A stretch of DNA of 64,000 bases from Tetragonia tetragonoides (lineage: Eukaryota; Streptophyta; Magnoliopsida; Caryophyllales; Aizoaceae), in assembly GCA_038025085.1 (NCBI GenBank), contig CM076148.1, positions 30,734,501 through 30,798,500 of the forward strand, in the 5' to 3' direction. Every line of letters begins with the position of its first letter. Within the stretch, counting starts at the first letter, position 1. Below the pieces are notes generated by a model. That model was not told the origin of the DNA. It worked only from the letters and a program-made list of their open reading frames with translations, and searched no databases. Positions 53,557 to 64,000 of the stretch are shown piece by piece. Position numbers and translations under genes: made by a program.

Positions 53557-55663
53557 GTTCAAAATGCCACAGATGGTTGGCTTTTGTGTGGCAATTGCCA
53601 AAACAATGCCACCAACCCCCTGTAGTTTTATCATGTTGAAGTCCATGGGCGTACTGAACGATGTGGGACATGTGCAGGTAATATTAGCTTCCATAATTGG
53701 TTAATTTCATTCTCATCTCCCCATTTACTTACTTTCCTTCTTTTCTCTCTCTTATATTATCTCTCTTCAGTGAATGTTATCCACATTATCAATCCCGCCA
53801 GTTTGCAGAGTGTTTGCTGTTGTTTTTGTTATTGTGTTGACAACTTGACACCCATCACTAATTTGGAGAGAGAATAACAAAAGGTGGGTTGTATATAAAT
53901 TATATATTAATCCATTCATCACGAAGCACTCTACTGATATACTCTATACTATTGATTCATTCATCCCGAAGTAACAGCACGATGTTACTAAACTCAGTAA
54001 GTCTGAGAAGTGCTGAGAAATGAAGAAGAAGAGAGGAGAGAGGAAGTGAAGAAGAAGAGAGGTGGAAACACATTGAAGTGTTTGAAGTGTCCCATATCGA
54101 GTAAGTGTAGGAAGTTAGCTTCCGCCTTAATCTATAAATAAAATGTGGGAGTCTTATTGGATCAATAAATCTCTAGTTGATAGCCCAATTAAGGATATGT
54201 TCTGGTGGGCTACAATAACTAGGCCTTGTAAATTGGCCTTGGTTGGTAAATTGTTTTAAAATTTTAACATTTGCCTCTATTATTTTGTGGTAAATTGCAA
54301 TTTGCCACTATAAAATTAGTGGCTAAGTTAAAATTGCCACTATAAAATTAGTGGCAAAAAATTAAAATTTGCCACTGTAGCCTTTGTGGCCAACTTTTTG
54401 CCACCAAAGAGCATTGTATTGTGGTAAATATGAAAAATGCCACAATTTTCTTTTGTGTTGCACTACTTGTGGCAACCTTGTGGCAATTCTATATTTTTCC
54501 ACAATAGTGTTTTGTGGCAATTTTTTGCTCTATTGTGGCAAAAGAATATGCCACTAATCCTCTGTTTTTTGTACTGTATCCTAATCTCATATGTCCTTCT
54601 AGGACCATAATTTCCTTTCATGTCTCAGTCAGTATAAACTAATAAAAGACAAGTGAAGATGACAGCACAAACATTCTATACACTTGGATCACTTCAGTAC
54701 ACACTTGCAAGCTATTTTAAACGCAAAGTCTAATTCAACACATAGTTCACTTAGACATGCTTAACTCTCTAAAAACCGTTCTTTAGAGTCTTGACAAATA
54801 CATAAACAATCAACTGATAAACACGGGTCGAGTTTTATGCAGCAGGACACAAGGTACATGTATTCTTAGCCTCAGTCATTAACTTGATCCCATACCAATA
54901 ACGCACTCATATTTTAAAAGCCTTCCCTAGTATCTCATAATAACTATAAAACATTCTCTGCCAATTTTGTAGTTATATTCAGCTTTATACAACCTGCACT
55001 TAAATCTGGACATTATTATCTAACTTGCCATTCCTTTAGTTAGCAACCAACAAATTACTTTCTTCCTCTTAAACATTTTATTTAAACATTAACATATTCT
55101 ACCTAGCTTTATGTAGGACAAGCAAGCTGCAGATAAATAGTTCCTACTTCCTAGGCTACTAACCTAGGAATTACCGAATTAGGCAAGGCAAGGGAAAAAG
55201 ACTGGAAAAGGAAAATGGGAGAACGAATATAAGGGTGAAAGAGTCGGTTAGTCTTTCTTAGGCAAATTGGTGTCATTCCTTGAATTCTAATTGGACCCTT
55301 AACTTCCTATCTTACGTGGGTTTGCCATAGACAACCAAAATAGCCTTCACTTCATAAGCTAGCTAAATAAATCTTATTTGGGTTCTATCTATTTATTCCT
55401 TAATGTTTCTAACTTTGTTTTTTTTTTTGAAGGGTTTGGCTACAGGTAATCTTGATCGAGATTTCTATCTTAGTTGTAACTGACCCATTAAGCTACAAAA
55501 ATCCAACTTAATATTGCACAAAATCATTATTATTATTATTTTTTTTCTCAAAGAAAATTCCATAAAAAATACTGGGTAATACTAACTACCATCCTTACAA
55601 AAAGTTTCATCCTTGAAACTTGCGGATATTAACTTTATAGAAAATATGAGGTTTCACACAATG

Positions 55664-55995
55664 ATTCAATAAATGTTCATGAAGATACACAGATAAGAGG
55701 CTACCAGATTCTGAGAGGAAGCGAGGTGGGTTTCTTTCTTTTTCCCATTCTAATTTCCATTTCTTCATTTTATTTTTTTTGAAAAAATTTAGGTCTACTT
55801 CTTTTATTCTTCCACATATTTTTTTGGATCAAGTCGATGCATAGGTCTTACCTGCACAAACCCAAAAGCCACAACTACACAAAAACCACAACACTCAACT
55901 AACATATTGCTTAGTTCTAGCAATTGACTAATTGTAGTCCCTACTAATAAACTATAACATCTTTCTGTCTAACATTATCTAATCCCAAAACAATG
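55664..55995 (+). pseudogene. Relic of ent-kaurene oxidase exon 7 and intron 7, right piece
   Basis: Resumes after the 17-kb insertion: CATGAAGATACACAGATAAG and on to GGAAGCGAG followed by the GTGGGTTTCTTTCTTTTTCC donor region matches the intact gene from about 18253, through the intronic LINE tail, to about 18597. The copy then stops at the left end of the next element. It has several substitutions and no other exon is present, so it is a dead fragment. Confidence 0.85.
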
Positions 55996-56479
55996 CTGCT
56001 ACGAGTCTTTCGGGAAGACAAGAAATTCGTCTTCCAAAGTCTATGTGGCAACCAAAAAATTGTACTAGAAATGAGTCATCAATAAAAGTAATAGATGAAT
56101 GGGAACCAAAAACCCCTCCTTACCCCTATCAAAATATAAGTTATTTTCCTTTAATTAAATCACTCAAAACACTCACTCACTCAAAATACCATTATCAGTC
56201 ACTCCTCACTCCTCACTCTCTCTCTTCGTACAACACATTCCTACTCATTTTCTCTCTCATCCGCACCACCGCTTCTCATCCAAGGAAACCAAATCCACCA
56301 TCGCTTCTCTCACCCCACCACCGATGCTCTCACCGCACCACCACTGCTCTCCCTCTCTCTCCTAAAAAAACTCTCATTCTCCTCCTATCGCTCGTTCTCT
56401 ATTCGAAGAACACCCAAATCGACCACCGCTCTCTATCTACGAAGAACCCCCAAATCCTCATTTTCCACAACCTCTAATG

Positions 56480-56870
56480 CATTAATCATGACCCCCTAAT
56501 GGTTGATTTGATGACTTCCTAGTGGACTTAATCATCACCTCCTAATAGCCCTAATTATAACCTTAACGGTATCATTCAAGACCTGCTAATGGTATCCTCA
56601 TTCAAGACCTGCTAATGGTATCATTCAAGACCTGCTAAGGGAATTAATCACGAGCTGCTTATGGAATTATCCACGACGTGGTCATGAAATCAACCACCAA
56701 GTGATAATGGATTAAACCTCCACCTGGTCTTGACTTTAATCTCTACCTGGTCATGGCTTTAACCACTATCTGCTTTAACCATTAACTGCACTTAACATTA
56801 TCCACCACCTATCATTCAAGACCATTTCATGTCCAGATTATCCCTCAACTGCTCGTGGTTTAAACCACCA
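56480..56870 (+). repeat. ATTCAAGACCTGCTAATGG degenerate minisatellite
   Basis: About ten degenerate units of roughly 25-35 bp. A related array in the same orientation lies at 61440-61710. Confidence 0.7.
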
Positions 56871-57463
56871 GTAATATTCAATACACATCAATATAAGTAA
56901 ATCACACTTCAGATTCACTCAATAACACCAACATCAATCAGTTTCACCTATCATTCAACTACTGATTAATTGAACGTGAATAGTACAATTTCAATTAAAA
57001 TTGTACAAATAACATCATTGTAGTACAAATAAATCTAACATAGTACAATTTTATATGAACCTATTACAAATTTGATTATATTTTCAACCAATATTTATAA
57101 CTAAATATTATGCCGGTTGACCATGGTAGCTTGTTTGACCACCTATGTTTTCATTTTCTCTTGTATGACCCTTGTATGCTTTATCAGATAAAGTGCTTTT
57201 AAACCTTTATTCTTCCTTCGTAAATACTTTTTACGTGAGGATGAGATTTTAGCCATTTTGAAAAATTATCCTTTTTGGTATAATAACGAAGAAGTTAGTA
57301 CATTTATTTTAAGCTTTGTACAAACGATTTGCAACTTTGTATTTTACCTCTTATTCTAGTGCATTGATAGTTTAATAGTAAAGACAACAAAATCAAATAC
57401 TATTTGTATGCTCCATCCCAACATCAATGTAATCAGTGAATTGTCTCCATCAATATTAATAAG

Positions 57464-58510
57464 TATTGGGACAAGTGTTTAGTACAAATTTCCACTATTT
57501 AGTATAATGGAGAAATATCCATATTGTGAAAAAAAAAAAAGTTTAGTACAATTGATAAATTTTTGGTATATACACAGTTGAAGTAGATGAGTAGTAAATG
57601 AGAACGTATTTGTCACGTTTTGAAATAGAGAATTAAATTATTTTTTTTGTTAACATGGAGAATTAAAAGTTTAACCAAACCGTGTTACTTAGAATATTGT
57701 TGTAGTAATTATTAACACGTCCACTTAATTTACATGTTCAGTTAGTATAATTTTTTTATAGTTAATACAATACATTATGCTATACAATTTCTTATAAACC
57801 AAGTTCTCAGTAACACCATTACCAATTTAAATTCAATAATTGACCCTAGTTAAATGGAGAAAATAAAACATATTTAAATAGAATTTGAAATACATTAGTA
57901 TGACTTATGTATTATTAATCACAATAAGTGATAAAAAAAATAAATAGTATATTAGACTAGTCTGGCTCTAATTAGACGTTATTGGCCATTATAGTGATAA
58001 TTAGAGCCGGATAAGTATTGAGACAAGTGTTTAGTACAATTTTCCACTATTTAGTATAATGGACAAATATCCATATTGTGGACATAATTTTTTTTAGTAC
58101 AATTGATAAAGTTTTAGTATATACACAGTTAGTTGAAGTAGATGAATAGTAAATGAGGATGTATTTGTCATGTTTTGAAATAGAGAATTAAAAGTTATTT
58201 TCTTTGTTAACATAGAGAATTAAAAGTTTAATCAAACCGTGTTACTTAAAATATTTGTTCTTGTAATTATTAACACGTCCACTTAATTTACATGTTCAGT
58301 TAGTATAATTTTTGTATAGTTAATACAATACGTTATGCTGTACAATATGTTATAAACAAAGTTCTTAGTAACACCATCATCAATTTAAATTTAATAATTA
58401 ACCCTAGTTTAATGATGGAAATAAAAAATATTTAAACAGAATTTGAAATACATTAGTATGACTTATGTATTATTAATCACAATAAGTGATAAAAAATTAA
58501 TAGTATATTA
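57464..58510 (+). repeat. Tandem duplication of ~547 bp
   Basis: The words TTTAGTACAA, CCACTATTTAGTATAATGG and TAATTTACATGTTCAGTTAG recur in the same order about 547 bases apart (57464 onward and 58011 onward), with many small differences. Confidence 0.85.
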
Positions 58511-60640
58511 GACTAGTCCGGCTCTAATTGACGTTATTGGTCATTATAGTGATAATTAGTATTAATGGTGGTAAATGGTGGAAATAAAACATTTGAAATA
58601 GATTATGAAATACATTAGTAATACTTATGTATTAAATCTCATAATAAGTGATAATTTGATAAAAAGCAATTTCAATATTGATTTACACTATTCCGGTTGT
58701 TGGCCATTATAGTGATAATCAGTCATAATGGTGCTAATGGTGGAGATAAAATATTTATAAATAGAGTTTGATATCACTTAGTAATACTTATGCATTACAT
58801 CTCATAATAAGTGATAAAAAGCAGTTTTAATAGCATATTAGAGTAGTACGGCTCTAATTAGACGTTGTTGGCCATTATAGTGATAATCAGTGTTAATGGT
58901 GCTAATGATGGAGATGAAAAATTTATAAATAGAATTTAAAATAACTTAGTAATACTTATGTACTAGGAAGTAACTCATGGTACGCACGGACTGTCAGTTA
59001 TTATTATATTTTTAATCTATTTACATAAATTTTTGGAATTTTTTAAAATTGTACAAAGTATATAAAGAATAACAAAGTGGTGACGGATCAAAATGTTACG
59101 TGCATATTACTTATACTTATCTCCAAAAATATTGATCACTCGCATAAAAAAATAAACAAATATTTATTACTGGTCACTTATCCTACGGTTGTACTTCAAA
59201 TATATAACTTAGCATATTGTCACTCCAAATAGGACTATTGTCACTTATTAGCGCATCTCCTTGTAAAATTTTGGTCACATGTCTAACCTATGCTTATACC
59301 CTCAATATAAAACTTAATAAATATGTAACGCTTGTCATATTAACAATATTCATTTCCACCAAATAATCGTGAATTTTTACATAACCTATGCAAATAATCG
59401 TCAATTTTCACATAACCTATGCTCATACTAACCAAGATAATTTTTGTTATTTAACAACACAACCTATTTGATCAGACTGTCCCTTAATATGTGTTTCAAT
59501 AATTAGAATTAGCAAGTTGAAAGACTGACTTTAATTCTTTCAAATGGAAAAAATTGTGACTACTCACCCTATAAGAAAAAAGGAAAAAAAATTATTTATC
59601 AAAACATGACACTTGTATATTACGTGCACTTATAATACCCACAATTATGTAAGGTTTTCATTTTATATTTCGTGCATCTACTCCCGCAAATATTCATCAT
59701 CTATGCCAAATCAAATAAAAGTTTAGACAACTAAATTGTCAAATCAAGCATCCTTAATTGAACAACGTTAATGTTGGAAATTAATGTCATTTTAGATTGT
59801 GTTAATGTTGGGGATTAATGTCATTTTAATAGCATATTAGAATAGTATGACTCTAGTTAGACGTTATTGGTCATTATAGTGATAATGAGTCTTATTGGTG
59901 GTAATGGTGAAATGGAACATTTGAAATAGAATTTAAAATACATTATTGACACTTATGTATTAAATCTCATAATAAGTGATAAAAAGCAATTTCAATATAG
60001 ACTTACACTATTCTGACTCTAATTAGACGTTATTGGCCATTATTGTGATAATCAGTCTTAATGGTGGTAATGGTGGAAATTAAACATTTATAAATAGAAT
60101 AAATAACTTAGTAACACTTATGTATTAAATCTCATAATAAGTGATAAAAAGAAATTTCAATAGCATATTAGAGTAGTCCGGCTCTAATTAGATGTTATTG
60201 GCCATTATAGTGATAATGAGTCTTATTGGTGGTAATGGTGAAATGAAACATTTGAAATAGAATTTGAAATACATTAGTGACACTTATGTATTAAATCTCA
60301 TAATAAGTGATAAAAAACAATTTCAATATTAAGTTACATTATTCTGGCTCTAATTAGACGTTGTTGGCCATTATAGTGATAATTAGTCTTAAATGCAGGT
60401 AATGGTGGAACTGAAACATTTATAAATAAAATTATAAAATAACTTAGTAACACTTATGTATTAAATCTCATAATAAGTAATAAAAAGCAATTTCAATTGC
60501 ATATTAGAGTAGTTCGGCTCTAATTATACGTTATTGGCCATTATAGTAGTGATAATGAGTCTTAATGGTGGTAGTGGTGGAAATAAAACATCTTAATAGA
60601 ATTTGAAAAACATTAGTAACACTTATCTATTAGTAAACAT
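57960..60640 (+). repeat. ~165-180-bp repeat family, nine units in two blocks
   Basis: GACGTTATTGGCCATTATAG and variants recur near 57975, 58527, 58700, 58862, 59850, 60026, 60190, 60358 and 60526, each followed by GTGATAAT and further shared words. The gap 58965-59830 holds unrelated A+T-rich sequence. Confidence 0.85.
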
Positions 60641-60794
60641 TAGTATTAATTATATATAATTATTGATGAACCATTTAAAGTTTATTATTTCAGTATTAAT
60701 GGTATATGGTAATATGATAATGATGCATGATTAGCGGTTAGCCCATGATAATGCTGGTGATAACGATTACATCATTTAAGGTTTATTAATTCGG

Positions 60795-61290
60795 TAAGTA
60801 GCATTAGGTTTTGGGCTTGTTTTGACCGCCACCTATAGTTTGGGTGCAACTTTCAATGTTCTCTAAAGTTAGTACCTTTAAGGATAAAATTAGTATATTT
60901 CTAGTGGCCTTAGTACTATTTTATAGCAGTTTGTATACTATAAACCCTTATAGTACATATATATAGTTCTTCTAGTACAAATTTCATAAGGTGGGCGGAA
61001 CTTTCAATGTTGTTTGTAGTTACTTTTAACGAAAAAGTTGGTACAATTCTAGTGACCTTAGTACAAATTTATAGCAGTTTGTATACTATAATCCCTTATA
61101 GTACATATATATAGTTCTTCTAGTACAAATTTCATAAGTGGGCGGAACTTTCAATGTTGTTTGTAGTTACTTTTAACGAAAAAGTTGGTACAATTATTGT
61201 GGCCTTAGTACAAATTTATAGCAGTTTGTATATTATAGTCCAATATAGTACACATATATAGGTATTGTAGTAAAATTTTCATTTAGTTAA
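60795..61290 (+). repeat. ~150-bp direct repeat, three units
   Basis: CTTTCAATGTT recurs at 60850, 61001 and 61148, with shared downstream words TATAGCAGTTTGTATACTAT and TAGTACATATATATAG. Confidence 0.85.
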
Positions 61291-61439
61291 TTTTATATGT
61301 ACATTTTGAAATTTCGAAAACCACCCATTGACGGATACCTCCCAAGAACTGACCAGAATTAGCAAATAACTAGGCAAATCTTTCTTTTTTAATTTTTCAA
61401 TCATTTTTTCTCTCTCACTAAACCACCGTCATTCTCCAC

Positions 61440-61710
61440 TTCGTTCATGACCTGCCAATGACCTTATTCATAACCTGCCGATGGCCTCATTCATGACCTG
61501 CCAATGTCCTCCATTCATGACCTGCTAATGGCCCTCATTCATGACCTGTCAATGGACTTAATCATGACCTACCATTGGCCTTGGTTCATGACCTGCCAAT
61601 GACCTTATTCATGACCTCCCAATGGCCTTATTCATGACCGGCTAATGGCCTTCCTTCATGACTTGACAATGGCTCCATTCATGACCTCCCAACGACCTTA
61701 TTCATGACCG
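61440..61710 (+). repeat. TTCATGACCTGCCAATGGCC degenerate minisatellite
   Basis: Ten or so units of 22-36 bp (TTCATGACCTGCCAATGGCCT and variants), related to 56480-56870. Confidence 0.8.
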
Positions 61711-61936
61711 ACGGTAATGGCCGGAGAGTGAGTGAGAGTTTGTAAGGTGACTGAGAGTTAGTGGGTGAGAGAAGGAGAACGAGGGTTTAGACGTTTAATT
61801 GCTTTACAATAAACATGAATTACACACTTTGCCCCTCACTTATTTTACCACATCATCAATGCTAAATTGTACTAAAGCTGAGTTGTCATGCCAAATATAC
61901 TTCGGAAGACGTTTTTCTTATCTTCCCAAAAGACTC

Positions 61937-63541
<1,605 letters not shown>

Positions 63542-63564
63542 TATATAATATATATGATGTGATA

Positions 63565-63883
<319 letters not shown>

Positions 63884-64000
63884 CGAAAGTCTACTGTATA
63901 GTAATATTTTTAAAGTCATCTCTAAGTTAGACCATCTCATAATGAGATGATCTTTTGGAAAATTATGCTTTGAAATTTAGTATTCGTAATTCAATGTAAT

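Larger units (their letters stand above)
47741..54576 (+). mobile_element. Non-autonomous CACTA element, copy 2, with nested copia
   Basis: Tandem-duplicate of 39548-46389, with the same ends and TAT flanks (47738-47740 and 54577-54579). Confidence 0.85.
47043..55229 (+). repeat. Tandem duplication, copy 2 (8187 bp)
   Basis: Nearly identical to copy 1, with about twenty substitutions noticed, an 8-bp length change in the 3' LTR (CACTTAG repeats) and a 2-bp insertion near 53650. The junction at 47041-47044 shows only one or two bases of shared sequence. Confidence 0.95.
38478..55658. mobile_element. LTR-type insertion (probable solo LTR) holding nested CACTA, copia and a tandem duplication
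   Basis: It begins TGTAACACCCCGAATTTTC and ends GGTTTCACA, i.e. TG...CA ends, and is flanked by a perfect 5-bp duplication CAATG (38473-38477 and 55659-55663). It interrupts the ent-kaurene oxidase relic. Taking away the CACTA insertion and the second tandem copy leaves about 2.15 kb without retrotransposon genes, which suits a solo LTR left by recombination or a non-autonomous element. No internal second LTR was recognised. Confidence 0.7.
56003..61936. mobile_element. 5.9-kb non-coding element with terminal inverted repeats and internal satellites
   Basis: The left end GAGTCTTTCGGGAAGACAAG (56003) is matched on the other strand by GAGTCTTTTGGGAAGATAAG ending at 61936; about 41 of the first 48 bases agree, and weaker inverted similarity (CACTCACTC-rich stretches, 56160-56230 against 61725-61790) continues inward. 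Each end also holds a small hairpin (GGAAGAC...GTCTTCC). The interior is A+T-rich tandem repeats with no coding sequence. No target duplication was found. It could be a non-autonomous MULE or foldback element; the assignment is uncertain. Confidence 0.6.

Noticed and set aside
38478..55658. The outer LTR-type insertion as a complete gypsy retrotransposon
   Set aside because: No gag, RT or integrase of its own and no second LTR were seen; only ~2.15 kb remains after removing nested elements and the tandem copy.
56043..56477. 144-codon Ser/Pro/Thr-rich open frame
   Set aside because: Low-complexity sequence overlapping the inverted end of the 5.9-kb element; no known domain.

Overview
The window is nuclear DNA of a flowering plant, almost certainly a eudicot. 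It has intron-rich genes with GT-AG introns, high A+T, long dinucleotide microsatellites and dense plant transposon families (copia, CACTA, MULE, hAT, Stowaway-like, LINE, SINE). No prokaryotic, organellar or viral gene set was seen. The species cannot be named from this sequence.

Three host genes are supported. (1) The first two coding exons of the spliceosomal core protein SmG lie on the minus strand at 5183-5359; the rest is not in the window. (2) A complete eight-exon ent-kaurene oxidase gene (CYP701A type, gibberellin synthesis) lies on the plus strand at 15620-19778 and encodes 520 aa. (3) A complete twelve-exon nuclear poly(A) polymerase gene (PAPS1-like, mRNA 3'-end polyadenylation) lies on the minus strand at 22762-28406 and encodes 699 aa. 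All exon junctions in the last two were worked out by phase and splice site and add up to open frames. The three genes act in unrelated pathways.

The rest is mobile DNA. From left to right: an internally deleted copia element (1-~3130); a 7.3-kb MULE (6107-13412) carrying a broken FAR1-type transposase facing a broken ULP1-type protease gene; an RNase H fragment; LINE and SINE pieces inside and between the host genes; an hAT MITE with a perfect 8-bp target-site duplication; a 1.5-kb element with Stowaway-like ends; and a second MULE (33549-38345) with MuDR-type transposase remains and long terminal inverted repeats.

The most striking region is 38441-55995. A small relic of ent-kaurene oxidase exon 7 and intron 7 is split by a 17.2-kb insertion with TG...CA ends and a 5-bp duplication (CAATG). 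Inside this probable solo LTR sits a non-coding CACTA element (TAT duplication), and inside that a full-length but broken copia element. An 8.19-kb block carrying most of the stack was then duplicated in tandem, so CACTA and copia appear twice, nearly identical. The order of events can be read directly from the sequence.

The right end holds a 5.9-kb non-coding element (56003-61936) with imperfect terminal inverted repeats and several families of internal tandem repeats, then two long AT arrays flanked by a duplicated 103-bp sequence.
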